This document shows positions 51,469 through 60,232 of a stretch of 64,000 bases of DNA, piece after piece (the first letter of the stretch is position 1; each line of letters starts with the position of its first letter). Location of the stretch: contig JADKGZ010000018.1 of NCBI GenBank assembly GCA_016722025.1, forward strand, positions 4,266 through 68,265. Direction: 5' to 3'. This DNA is from Acidimicrobiaceae bacterium. GTDB taxonomy: Bacteria > Actinomycetota > Acidimicrobiia > Acidimicrobiales > Ilumatobacteraceae. The notes below the pieces were generated by a model. The model had not been told where the DNA came from, searched no databases, and saw only the letters and a program-made list of their open reading frames with translations. Position numbers and translations under genes: made by a program.

Positions 51469-52293
51469 TCAGTGGGAGGCTTCGTCGAGGGCGCGGCGCA
51501 CCAGGACCTTGGCGAGATGCGTGCGGTACTCGGTGCTGGCGTTGAGGTCGGCCTGCGGCTCGGCGTCGGCGGCGGCCAACTGGGCCGCGTCGGCGACGGA
51601 CGCGCCGCCGGCGAGGGCAGCAGAGACACTGCCGGCGAGGATGGGCGTGCTGCCCATGTTGACCAGCGCGACGCCGGAGGAACCGTTGCCGCGCCACGCC
51701 GCCACGCCCACGATGGCCCAATCCTGCGCACGCCGGTTGAACTTCTGGAAGCTCCAACCGGCGCCGCCCATCTTGGGCACTCGGATCTCGGTGAGCATCT
51801 CGTCGGGCTCGAGCGCAGACTCGAGGAAGCCCTGGTAGAAGTCGGTGGCAGCGATCTCGCGTGTGCCGTTGGGGCCTTGCACCACATAGGTGGCGCCGAG
51901 CGCGAGCGTGGTTGCGGGCAGGTCGCTGGCGGGGTCGGCGTGGGCGATGGTGCCCCCCAGGGTGCCGCGGTGGCGCACCTGTGGATCGCCCACGTAGCCG
52001 GCGGCGTGCGCCAGCAGCGGCACGTGTTCCTTCAGGACCGCGCTGGTCTCGACATCCATGTGGCGTGTGAGGGCGCCGATCGCGATGTGGTCGCCGGCGT
52101 CGCGGATGTAGTTGAGGTCGCTGACGCGGCCGATGTCGACCAGCACGCTGGGCGATGCGAGGCGCAGCTTCATCAGTGGCAGCAGGCTGTGCCCGCCGGC
52201 GAGGAACTTGGCCTCGTCGCCGTGCTGGCCGATGAGGCTGATCGCCTCGGCAGCTGAGCCGGCACGGACGTAGTCGAATGCTGCGGGAATCAC
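51469..52293 (-). CDS. coxM: FAD-binding medium subunit of a CO/xanthine-dehydrogenase-type enzyme
   Basis: A 274-residue protein starting at GTG 52293 (MIPAAFDYVRAGSAAEAISLI). AKFLAGGHSLLPLMKLRLA and GTLGGTIAHADPASDLP are the two FAD-binding motifs of CoxM/CutM, and the C-terminal CO_deh_flav_C domain follows. It passes electrons from the [2Fe-2S] clusters to FAD. Its start overlaps the CoxL stop (GTGA). It is the last gene of the coxS-coxL-coxM order. Confidence 0.93.
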   Translation of the reverse strand: MIPAAFDYVRAGSAAEAISLIGQHGDEAKFLAGGHSLLPLMKLRLASPSVLVDIGRVSDLNYIRDAGDHIAIGALTRHMDVETSAVLKEHVPLLAHAAGYVGDPQVRHRGTLGGTIAHADPASDLPATTLALGATYVVQGPNGTREIAATDFYQGFLESALEPDEMLTEIRVPKMGGAGWSFQKFNRRAQDWAIVGVAAWRGNGSSGVALVNMGSTPILAGSVSAALAGGASVADAAQLAAADAEPQADLNASTEYRTHLAKVLVRRALDEASH

Positions 52294-54707
52294 TTGGTTG
52301 CTCCGTTCTGAGCGGTGGTCTGGGAGTGAGCGTTCTGGGCGGCTTGCAGGGCGTTCCAGACGGTGTTGGGGCTTGCCGGCATCATCATCTCGGTGACGCC
52401 GAGGCCCGACAGTGCGTCGACGACGGCATTGATGACGGCGGGTGCGGCGCCGATGGTGCCGGCCTCGCCGATGCCCTTGACGCCCAGCTGGTTGGTGGGT
52501 GATGGCGTGATGGTGTGACCCAGCGTGAGGCTGGGGACGTCGCTGGCTGCGGGCACCAGGTACTCGGCCAGCGAGGCGTTCTTCAGGTTGCCCTCGGTGT
52601 CGTAGACCGCTTCTTCGAAGAGTGCCTGCGCCAGACCTTGGATGACGCCGCCGTGCACCTGGCCCTCGACGATCATCGGGTTCACCTGGTTGCCGCAGTC
52701 GTCGACCGCCACGTACTGCAGCACCTGCACGTGGCCGGTCTCGACGTCGACCTCGACGGTGCAGATGTGAGTGCCGAACGGCCACGAGAAGTTGGGTGGG
52801 TCGTAGGTGACGTGCGCTTCCAGGTTCGGCTCCAGGCCGTCGGGCAGGTCGTGGGCGGTGAACGCCGCGAAGGCGATGGCCGCCAGCGGCATTGCCTTGT
52901 CGGGCGAACCCTTGACGGTGAACGTGCCCCCGGCGAACTCGAGGTCGTCCTCGCTCGCCTCCAGCTGGTGGGCGGCGATCTTCTTCGCCTTGTCGATCAC
53001 CTTGTCGCACGCCATCGCGATGGCGACGCCGCCCACGGGCAGCGACCGTGAGCCATAGGTGTCGAGGCCCAGCGGAGCAATGGCCGTATCGCTGTGCAAC
53101 ACGTCGACGTCTTCCGGTGCAACCCCCAGCTTGTCGGCAACGATCATGCTCCACGAGGTCTCGTGGCCCTGACCGTGCGGTGCGGTGCCGGTGACCACCT
53201 GGATCTTGTTGGTGGGCAGCACGCGCACGGTGGCGGCCTCCCAGCCGCCGGCCGAGTAGTTCAACGAAGCCAGCACGCGTGACGGGGCCAGGCCGCACAT
53301 CTCGAAGTAGCTGGCCTGCCCGATGCCGATGCGCTTGGTTGCGCCTGCCACGTTCTGCGTGGCCTGGCGGGCACGAACGCCCTCGTAGTCGGCCAGCCCT
53401 GCGGCCATCTCGGCAGCAGCAAGATGATCGCCGCTGTCGTAGGTGAGGCCGGTCATCGCCGTGTAGGGGAACTGCTCCTTCTGGATGAAGTTGCGCTTGC
53501 GCAGCTCCATCGGATCGATGCCCATCTTGCGGGCCAGCGAATCCACCGCGCGCTCGATGGCGTACGTGGCCTCGGGCCGCCCGGCACCGCGATAGGCATC
53601 GGTGGGGGTGAGTGTGGTGAACACGCTGGTGCAGCTGAAGTCGTAGAGCGGGATGTCGTACACGCCGGCGTACAGGAATGCCCCGAGCAGCGGGATGCCG
53701 GGCGTGACCAGTTGCAGGTACGCACCCATGTCGCCGAGGATGCGGACCCGTACGGCGGTGATCTTGCCCTGGGCGTCGGCGGCGAGCTCCATGTGCTGGA
53801 TCTGGCCGCGACCGTGAATGGTGGCCACCGCGTTCTCGCCGCGCTCCTCGTTCCAGCGAACCGGCACCTTGTGCTTGCGGGCAAGGGCGAGGCAGAGCAG
53901 CTCCTCTGCGTACACGTTGAGCTTGCTGCCGAAACCGCCACCGACGGACGGGGTGGTGACGCGTAGCTGGTGCTCGGGGATGCCGAGCGTGATGGCGCTC
54001 ATGATCTTCAGGATGTGCGGCACCTGCGTGCTGGAGTACAGCGTGATGTCGCCGCCGAAGGGCTGCGGCACGGCGGCAACGGCACGGGGCTCCATTGCCA
54101 TCGGCAGCAGACGCTGCTGCACGTAGCGGTCGTGGACGGTGTAGGCGGCCGCGGCGAAGGCTTCGTCGATGGCACCCTCGTGGTCCTCGATCTTGAGGTC
54201 CCACTGGTAGCTCTTGTTGGTGCCCAGCTCGTCGTGGATGACCACGCGATCGCTGAGGGCATCCTCGAGATCGACGACGGCAGCGAGCGGCTCGTAGCGC
54301 ACGTCGATGAGCTCGATGGCGTCGCGAGCGGCGGCGTCGCTGGTGGCGAGCACCACCGCAACGGCATCGCCCACGTAGGCGGCCTTGCCAACCGCCACGG
54401 GATAGTGAGCCGGGTTCTTCATGTCGGCCGTGACCGGCCACGCACACGGCATGGGAGCGGCCCACAGGTCGGTGAGATCGGCACCGGTGTAGGCGGCAAC
54501 GACGCCAGGTGCGGCGAGCGCCGCGCCGAGGTCGATGCTGATGATGCGTGCGTGCGCGTACGGGCTGCGGGCGAGCGCCAGGTGCAGTGCACCGGGCAGT
54601 TGCAGGTCGTTGGTGTACTTGGCTTCGCCGGTGAGCAGAGCCGGGTCTTCACGACGCAGCAGCCGGCTCCCCAGCACGGCTGCAGGTCGATCGTCGGTGA
54701 CGGTCAT
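52290..54707 (-). CDS. coxL: Molybdenum hydroxylase large subunit, form II CoxL-like
   Basis: An 805-residue large subunit: GSRLLRREDPALLTGEAKYTNDL, VGGGFGSKLNVYAEE, and the molybdenum-cofactor loop DAYRGAGRPEA, with GQGHETSWSMIVADKLG and VKGIGEAGTIGAAPAV near the end. AYRGAGR is the form II signature; genuine form I CO dehydrogenases carry AYXCSFR, so CO as the main substrate is not established. It oxidises a carbon substrate or CO using a Mo-MCD cofactor. It overlaps coxM by four bases and follows the coxS gene. Confidence 0.93.
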   Translation of the reverse strand: MTVTDDRPAAVLGSRLLRREDPALLTGEAKYTNDLQLPGALHLALARSPYAHARIISIDLGAALAAPGVVAAYTGADLTDLWAAPMPCAWPVTADMKNPAHYPVAVGKAAYVGDAVAVVLATSDAAARDAIELIDVRYEPLAAVVDLEDALSDRVVIHDELGTNKSYQWDLKIEDHEGAIDEAFAAAAYTVHDRYVQQRLLPMAMEPRAVAAVPQPFGGDITLYSSTQVPHILKIMSAITLGIPEHQLRVTTPSVGGGFGSKLNVYAEELLCLALARKHKVPVRWNEERGENAVATIHGRGQIQHMELAADAQGKITAVRVRILGDMGAYLQLVTPGIPLLGAFLYAGVYDIPLYDFSCTSVFTTLTPTDAYRGAGRPEATYAIERAVDSLARKMGIDPMELRKRNFIQKEQFPYTAMTGLTYDSGDHLAAAEMAAGLADYEGVRARQATQNVAGATKRIGIGQASYFEMCGLAPSRVLASLNYSAGGWEAATVRVLPTNKIQVVTGTAPHGQGHETSWSMIVADKLGVAPEDVDVLHSDTAIAPLGLDTYGSRSLPVGGVAIAMACDKVIDKAKKIAAHQLEASEDDLEFAGGTFTVKGSPDKAMPLAAIAFAAFTAHDLPDGLEPNLEAHVTYDPPNFSWPFGTHICTVEVDVETGHVQVLQYVAVDDCGNQVNPMIVEGQVHGGVIQGLAQALFEEAVYDTEGNLKNASLAEYLVPAASDVPSLTLGHTITPSPTNQLGVKGIGEAGTIGAAPAVINAVVDALSGLGVTEMMMPASPNTVWNALQAAQNAHSQTTAQNGATK

Positions 54708-54741
54708 TCGGGTACCCCCAGTACCTCGTGCGGATGTGTGA

Positions 54742-55201
54742 CTACTCGCCCGCGGCGCAAGCCAGGACGGACTTGACGATGTTGTGGTAGCCGGTGCACC
54801 GGCACAGGTTGCCCTCGAGCCCGATGCGCACTTCCTCTTCGGAAGGGTGCGGGTTCTCCTTCAACAAGCTGGTGGCGGCCATCACCATGCCGGGCGTGCA
54901 ATAGCCGCACTGCAGGCCGTGGTTCTCCATGAACGCCTGCTGCATCGGGTGCATCACACCATCGACGGCCATGCCCTCGATCGTCGTGATCGACCGCTCC
55001 GTCGGCCTGCACGGCGAGGACGGTGCAGCTCTTCACGGCCTCGCCATCGAGGTGCACGCTGCATGCGCCGCACGACGAGGTGTCGCAGCCGATGTTGGTG
55101 CCGGTGAGCGCCAATGCTTCTCGGATGTAGTGCACGAGCAGCGTGCGTGGCTCGACGTCACTCTCGTGGACCGTCCCGTTGACGGTGACTGAAATCTTCA
55201 C
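54742..55201 (-). pseudogene. coxS: CoxS-like [2Fe-2S] small subunit, frame interrupted near 54998
   Basis: From ATG 55201 the frame reads KISVTVNGTVHESDVEPRTLLVHYI and GCDTSSCGACSVHLDG...SC, the plant-type ferredoxin cluster. It is lost after SCTVLAVQADG. Another frame continues SITTIEGMAVDGVMHPMQQAFMENHGLQCGYCTPGMV and CRCTGYHNIVKSV, the second cluster, to the stop at 54742. Removing one base near the GGAGCGG run (54995-55001) gives a normal subunit of about 153 residues. The enzyme cannot work without this subunit, so sequencing error or a very recent lesion is likely. Confidence 0.88.
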
Positions 55202-55345
55202 CCGTGATCTCCTCTGTCATGCCCCCAAATGGCTCGCCCATCATGCACCAAAACTGGTGGGCCGTGCGACCGGGACACCGAACGCGTGCAACGGAAGCCG
55301 TGCGGATCGGCGAACGGGCCCAGGCCGCCGTGCCACAGTGTGCCG

Positions 55346-56440
55346 ATGATCCTGCTTCGGGTCCTGGCCGCGATGGCCGGGTCGGCACTGGTGGTGGCGA
55401 CGCTCGCCTCCGCTCTGAAGACGATCGTGGTGCCGCGTGGCTACGCCTCGTGGCTCACCCGGGGCCACTTCATCGTGTGGCGGCGCCTGTTCGGGCTCTT
55501 CGCTCGGCCGAGCCGGCCATACGCCCGACGCGACCGGGTGCTGGCGCACTTCTCGCCGGTGGCGTTGGTCACGCTGCCCGCAGTGTGGGTCACGTTGGTG
55601 GGAGTGGGGTTCACCGGTGTTTTCTGGGCGTCGGGTGTGCAGCCGCTGACGGAGGCGTTCGCTGCCAGCGGGTCATCGTTGTTCACGCTCGGCTTCATCC
55701 GGCCGCCGGGCACCGGCCGCGTGGTGCTGTCGTTCGTGGAAGCCGGAATCGGTCTCGGCCTGGTGAGCCTGATGATCTCGTACCTGCCCACCATCTACGG
55801 CGCGTTCAGCCGCCGCGAGGCATTGGTCGGTCTGCTGGAGGTGCGCGCCGGCCTGCCGCCGTCGCCGATCGAGCTGTTGACGCGCTATGCCCGCATCGGC
55901 TGGCTGCACCGGCTCGACGACGACCTGTTCGAGCGGTGGGAGCAGTGGTTCATGGACGTCGAGGAGAGCCACACCAGCCAGCCGTCGCTGGTGTTCTTCC
56001 GCTCGCCGCACCCCGAGCGCAGCTGGATCACCGCCGCCGGGTGCGTGCTCGACACCGCGGCGATCACGGCATCCACCATCGACCGGCCGCACAACGCGCA
56101 GACCGACTTGATGTTGCGCACGGGCTTCTTCGCGTTGCGCCGCATCGCCGACTACTTCGGCATGTCGTACGACCCGGACCCTGCCGCCGACGCACCGATC
56201 TCGGTGAGCCGCCGCGAGTTCGATCTGCTGTGCGTGGAGCTGCGTGCGATGGACATCCCGTTGAAGCCCGACCTCGATGTGGCGTGGCGCGACTACGCCG
56301 GCTGGCGGGTGAACTACGACTCGGTGCTGATCCAGCTGTGCGGTCTGGTGATGGCGCCGCCCGGCAAGTGGAGCAGCGATCGGGTGCAGGTGGACACCAC
56401 CTTCCCGAAGGTGTTCCGCAGGCCGAGGCGGCGGCACTGA
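55346..56440 (+). CDS. Membrane protein of unknown function, possible ion-channel-like pore
   Basis: A 364-residue protein from ATG 55346 with two or three N-terminal helices (ILLRVLAAMAGSALVVATLASA, SPVALVTLPAVWVTLVGVGFTGVFW, VVLSFVEAGIGLGLVSLMISYL). AFAASGSSLFTLGF between them could be a re-entrant pore loop, somewhat like a two-helix channel. A soluble C-terminal domain of about 220 residues follows, rich in Asp/Arg. I do not recognise a named family, and the channel idea is weak. It is convergent with the rhomboid gene, with a 12-bp tandem repeat between them. Confidence 0.6.
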   Translation: MILLRVLAAMAGSALVVATLASALKTIVVPRGYASWLTRGHFIVWRRLFGLFARPSRPYARRDRVLAHFSPVALVTLPAVWVTLVGVGFTGVFWASGVQPLTEAFAASGSSLFTLGFIRPPGTGRVVLSFVEAGIGLGLVSLMISYLPTIYGAFSRREALVGLLEVRAGLPPSPIELLTRYARIGWLHRLDDDLFERWEQWFMDVEESHTSQPSLVFFRSPHPERSWITAAGCVLDTAAITASTIDRPHNAQTDLMLRTGFFALRRIADYFGMSYDPDPAADAPISVSRREFDLLCVELRAMDIPLKPDLDVAWRDYAGWRVNYDSVLIQLCGLVMAPPGKWSSDRVQVDTTFPKVFRRPRRRH

Positions 56441-56449
56441 CATGGCCCG

Positions 56450-56497
56450 GTCGTGAGCGCTGTCGTGAGCGCTGTCGTGAGCGCTGTCGTGGGCGCG
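56450..56497. repeat. 12-bp tandem repeat between convergent genes
   Basis: Three perfect copies of GTCGTGAGCGCT (56450-56461, 56462-56473, 56474-56485) and one imperfect copy follow the stop of the membrane protein. Each unit contains the palindrome AGCGCT. Confidence 0.88.
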
Positions 56498-56525
56498 GCG
56501 GTGGGCGTTGCGCAGCTGCGGCGCG

Positions 56526-57401
56526 TCAGCCAACGACGATGACGGAGGCCACGAGCGCGACGAGCGCGACCGCTGCCGGAGCTGCGTAGCCGGCCCACTT
56601 GGGCATCGGCTTCCAGCCGGGCGCGAGCATGACGAAGCCGCAGATGGCGCCGCCGATGGCGCCGCCGACGTGCCCCCCGATCGAGATGCCGCTGATGGAG
56701 AAGGTGAGCACCAGGTTGAGGAGCAACGTGGTGCCGATGCCGGTGCTGAACACGTTGACACCCCGGCGGTGCAACCCGACAGCGGCGCCGGCCATCAACC
56801 CGAACACGGCGCCCGACGCGCCACCGGTGAGCGCGGCGCCACCGACCAACAGCACGCCGAGCGACCCGGCGAGCAGGCTGGCGAAGTACATCGCCGTCAA
56901 CTTGACGGCGCCCAGCGCCCGCTCGAGCAGCGCTCCCAGCTGGAACAGCAGCAGCATGTTCATCGCGATGTGGAAGAGGCCGAAGTGGATGAAGCCCGAG
57001 GTGACGAGGCGGTACCACTGGTGCGCCGGAATGGGCGTGCCATCGAGGTCGCCGACGCGGCCCTGGAGAATGGCCTTGCTGAGCCCGAGGTCGGCGTGCG
57101 CCTGAGTGATGCTGCCCCCCAGTGTGCGTGAATCGGCGAGGACCATCAACACGAACACGGCCACGTTGAGCCCGATGAGCGTGTACGTCACCGGCGTGAG
57201 CACCCGCGACGAGGCCAGCTTGGCGCGGGTGGCGACATCGGAGCGAGCCGCCCTGGCGCAGTCGAGGCAGTGGGACCCGATGCTGGCCTGCACCAGGCAG
57301 TCGCCGCATGCCGGCTTGCCGCAGCGGGTGCAACTGCGGCCCGCCTCGCGATCCGGGTGGCGATAGCAGCGGGGCACCGTGGGTGATTCGGGCAGCGACA
57401 C
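56526..57401 (-). CDS. Rhomboid family intramembrane serine protease with N-terminal zinc-ribbon
   Basis: A 291-residue protein. The first 50 residues hold Cys/His pairs (CYRHPDREAGRSCTRCGKPACGDCL...CLDC), a B-box/zinc-ribbon-like module. The rhomboid core follows: FIHFGLFHIAMNMLLLFQLG, GGASGAVFGLMAG (catalytic Ser) and GGHVGGAIGG (catalytic His). Such proteases cleave membrane proteins within the bilayer. The start GTG at 57401 has TAGCCT seven bases upstream. Confidence 0.92.
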   Translation of the reverse strand: MSLPESPTVPRCYRHPDREAGRSCTRCGKPACGDCLVQASIGSHCLDCARAARSDVATRAKLASSRVLTPVTYTLIGLNVAVFVLMVLADSRTLGGSITQAHADLGLSKAILQGRVGDLDGTPIPAHQWYRLVTSGFIHFGLFHIAMNMLLLFQLGALLERALGAVKLTAMYFASLLAGSLGVLLVGGAALTGGASGAVFGLMAGAAVGLHRRGVNVFSTGIGTTLLLNLVLTFSISGISIGGHVGGAIGGAICGFVMLAPGWKPMPKWAGYAAPAAVALVALVASVIVVG

Positions 57402-57408
57402 GGCGGTC

Positions 57409-57414
57409 AGGCTA
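57409..57414 (-). promoter_or_regulatory. -10 hexamer TAGCCT of a probable leaderless promoter
   Basis: TAGCCT, then 7 bases, then the GTG at 57401 of the rhomboid gene. Confidence 0.5.
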
Positions 57415-57441
57415 GCCACGCCCGCGCGCAGACGTGCCGCG

Positions 57442-58089
57442 TCAGAGCACCGCGTCGAGCGTGATCGCCAGGAGCACCAGGATCACGAGGAGACCGTTGT
57501 AGACGGTGTGGGCGGTGGTGGATTCGATCGTCGCAGCGTGCTCGCTCTGGTGCACCCGGAACGCGCGCAGGTAGACCCACATGAAGTACGCGCCGCCGAT
57601 CGACAGTGCCATCGCGGCGCCGATGGGGATGCCGATGATCGCGTGGATCATGCCGAACTGCAGCACCTTCAGTGTTCGTCGGCCGCGAGCCCATCGCTGC
57701 GCTCCGGTGCGGAACATCCGCTCTTCGGCGTACGCGAACAGCGGCAGTGCCGGCAGCAGCAGCGCCATGAACGTCAGCGGGATGATCCACTCCAGCACGG
57801 TGCCGGCGGTGGCGTCGGAGTCGCCGAACACCGGGTTGCCGATGCCGCCCAGCATCGACCACCATCCCCACGACAGGCCGGGCACCTGAACGAGAGCGGT
57901 TGCGACTGCGATCACTGCGGTGAGCAGCAAGGGCACCGGCCACACGTGCCGCCACCCGATGTTGTGCACCACCGCTGCCACGATCGAACGACCTTCGGTG
58001 GATCGAGATCGACGGAGGCCGGTGACCAATCGCACGCCCATGAAGCCCAACACGGCGAAGGTGAGCACGTTCGTCAGAGAGTTGCTCAC
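57442..58089 (-). CDS. CPBP-type intramembrane metalloprotease/Abi-like membrane protein
   Basis: A 215-residue membrane protein with about six helices and the three CPBP motifs in order: EERMFR (EExxxR), FGMIH (FxxxH) and HTVYN (HxxxN/B). These define the CAAX-protease/Abi family of intramembrane proteases, including Rce1-type enzymes and bacteriocin self-immunity proteins. The start GTG at 58089 has TACACT eight bases upstream. It sits next to another intramembrane protease, the rhomboid. Confidence 0.75.
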   Translation of the reverse strand: MSNSLTNVLTFAVLGFMGVRLVTGLRRSRSTEGRSIVAAVVHNIGWRHVWPVPLLLTAVIAVATALVQVPGLSWGWWSMLGGIGNPVFGDSDATAGTVLEWIIPLTFMALLLPALPLFAYAEERMFRTGAQRWARGRRTLKVLQFGMIHAIIGIPIGAAMALSIGGAYFMWVYLRAFRVHQSEHAATIESTTAHTVYNGLLVILVLLAITLDAVL

Positions 58090-58097
58090 GAGCGGCG

Positions 58098-58103
58098 AGT
58101 GTA
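58098..58103 (-). promoter_or_regulatory. -10 hexamer TACACT of a probable leaderless promoter
   Basis: TACACT, then 8 bases, then the GTG at 58089 of the CPBP gene. Confidence 0.5.
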
Positions 58104-58143
58104 CGAGCGGGTGCAGTGGCCTCGGCCGCCGTGGCCGTGGCGG

Positions 58144-60192
58144 CTACCGATTCGTGCGGCTGGCGAACACGTCGGCAGCCGCCGGCTCGCCCAGCAGGTG
58201 GCCTTGCACCAGGTCGCAGCCGAGCACGCGCAGCCGGCGCAGCTGGTCGGCGGAGGTGACCCATTCGGCCACGACCTGCATGTCGAGCGCATGAGCGAGC
58301 TGGATGATGGCGCGCACGATGGGGTCGTCGTCGCCGCTGGTGCCCAGCATGCGCGCCACCGTGCCGTCGAGCTTGAGCACGTCGGCCTCGCAGGTTCGCA
58401 AGGCGGTGAGCGACGAGATGCCGGTACCGAAGCGGTCGAGTGCCAGTTGCACACCGAAGCGACGCAGCGCCTGCATCGCGCGCAGGTTGCCGGGCTGGCG
58501 ATCGTTGAGCGTGTTCTCGTCGAAGTCGAGCGTGACCTGGTGAGGGTTCAGCTCCATCTGGCGCACGGTGGCCAGCACTCGCTCGACGAACGTGCCTTCC
58601 GCGAGTTGGCGGGCGGCGACGTTGATGTGCACGCTGAACCCGCGATCGACCAGGCCGGCATCGAGCCAGGCACGCGTGTCGACGCACGCCTGGCGGATGA
58701 CCCAGTCGCCGATGGGCACGATGACGCCCGACTCCTCGGCGAGGTGCAGGAACTGCGCCGGCAGCAACGGGCCGCGCTCGGGGTGATCCCACCGCAGCAG
58801 CGCCTCGGCGCCCGCCACGCGGCCGCTGTGCGTGGAGATGATGGGCTGGTAGGCCAGGCGCAGCTGCCCGGCCGCCAATGCCCGCTCGAGCTCGTTGGAG
58901 AGCTGCTTGTGGTGGCGCGACTCGGCGCGCATGGCGTCGGTGTACAGCTCGCTGCGCGAACGACCACGGCGCTTGGCCTGGTACATCGCGATGTCGGCGT
59001 TGCGCAGCAGCTCGATGGCGGCTTCCTGGCAGCTGACCCCTTCCAGGTGTGCCGGTAGGCCGACAGCGACACCGACGCTGACGGAGAGCTCGACCTCGAC
59101 GCCGTGCACCATGATGCGCCCGCTGAGCGAGTGGCGGATGCGCTCGGCGAGGTCGACCGCGGTGTGCTCGTCGATGTTGCCGTCGCACAGCACGACGAAC
59201 TCGTCGCCGCCGATGCGAGCCACGACGTCGGACGGGCGGGTGGCGTGGGAGATGCGGTTCGCCACTTGCGCCAGCAGCGCATCGCCGATCTCGTGCCCGA
59301 CCGTGTCGTTGACGTCCTTCAGGCGATCGACGTCCATGAACAGGATCGCGACGTTGTTGCGCGTGCTGCGGATGCCTTCCAGCGCGTCGGCCGCGGTGCG
59401 CAGCAGCAGCAGGCGGTTGGGCAGACCGGTGAGGGGGTCGTGATTGGCCTGCCGCGTCAGCTCGCTCTGCAGGTGCTTGGTGGCCGTGATGTCGCGAGCG
59501 ACGCCGCCCCAGTACTCGACGACACCGTCGGCGGTGCGGTGCAACAGGAGATCGATGTCGAGCGTGCGCTGCAGGCCGTCGGGGCCGCGGAAGCCCACTT
59601 CGCCCGACCACGAGGAGGTTTCACTGCTGGCGATGACCTCGCGGGGAACCTGATCGCGGATCGCCTGCAGCAGCCCGCGGGCCGCTGCGTCGCGGATGAG
59701 GTCGAGCTCGTCGTCGACACCGAACAGCCGCCGAGCGGCGGCGTTGGTGTACACCGGGGCACCATTGCGATCGAGGATGATGACCACGTCGTCGGAGGCG
59801 CCCACCACCCCCGACAACCGGTCGAGCAGCAGCTGCTGGCCGACGCTCTCGGTGTGGTCGAGCGCGGTGCCGCCATAGCCGGTGATCATGCCCTGGGAAT
59901 CGTGCATGGCCTGTGCGTCGATGCGCACCCACGTCATTCGCCCTTCGCCGTGCCACACTCGGAACTCGAGGCGGATGTCGTCGCCGGCCTCGATGCACCG
60001 TCGCCACTGCAGTTCGGCGGACGCTCGGTCGCCGGGATGAGCGTTGGCCCACGGTGGCGCACCGACCGGTGAGCCCACCGACACCTGTACGAGCGCGCCA
60101 AATGCTGCGTTGGCCGCGCGCACGCGACCATCACGATCGGCCTGGAACAGGCCCACCGGCAGCGTTGGTAACAACTCGATGATGTCCGCCAT
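58144..60192 (-). CDS. PAS-PAS-GGDEF-EAL cyclic-di-GMP signalling protein
   Basis: A 682-residue protein with two PAS-like sensor domains (to about residue 250). A GGDEF domain follows with intact RIGGDEFVVL and an RPSD inhibitory site five residues upstream. A C-terminal EAL domain has AEALLRW and HINVAARQL. The EAL part departs from active enzymes: DDFGTG is DRFGTG, the ELTE region reads TLDFDEN and AEGVE is AEWVT. It is probably an active cyclase with a degenerate phosphodiesterase or c-di-GMP-binding module. No membrane helix is seen; PAS domains suggest sensing of light, oxygen or a small ligand. Confidence 0.9.
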   Translation of the reverse strand: MADIIELLPTLPVGLFQADRDGRVRAANAAFGALVQVSVGSPVGAPPWANAHPGDRASAELQWRRCIEAGDDIRLEFRVWHGEGRMTWVRIDAQAMHDSQGMITGYGGTALDHTESVGQQLLLDRLSGVVGASDDVVIILDRNGAPVYTNAAARRLFGVDDELDLIRDAAARGLLQAIRDQVPREVIASSETSSWSGEVGFRGPDGLQRTLDIDLLLHRTADGVVEYWGGVARDITATKHLQSELTRQANHDPLTGLPNRLLLLRTAADALEGIRSTRNNVAILFMDVDRLKDVNDTVGHEIGDALLAQVANRISHATRPSDVVARIGGDEFVVLCDGNIDEHTAVDLAERIRHSLSGRIMVHGVEVELSVSVGVAVGLPAHLEGVSCQEAAIELLRNADIAMYQAKRRGRSRSELYTDAMRAESRHHKQLSNELERALAAGQLRLAYQPIISTHSGRVAGAEALLRWDHPERGPLLPAQFLHLAEESGVIVPIGDWVIRQACVDTRAWLDAGLVDRGFSVHINVAARQLAEGTFVERVLATVRQMELNPHQVTLDFDENTLNDRQPGNLRAMQALRRFGVQLALDRFGTGISSLTALRTCEADVLKLDGTVARMLGTSGDDDPIVRAIIQLAHALDMQVVAEWVTSADQLRRLRVLGCDLVQGHLLGEPAAADVFASRTNR

Positions 60193-60232
60193 CCTTACAA
60201 GGTCGAAGTGTCAAGTGGTGTATCGGCCGAAG

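Noticed and set aside
52290..54707. Form I carbon monoxide dehydrogenase
   Set aside because: The active-site loop is AYRGAGR, not the AYXCSFR of form I.
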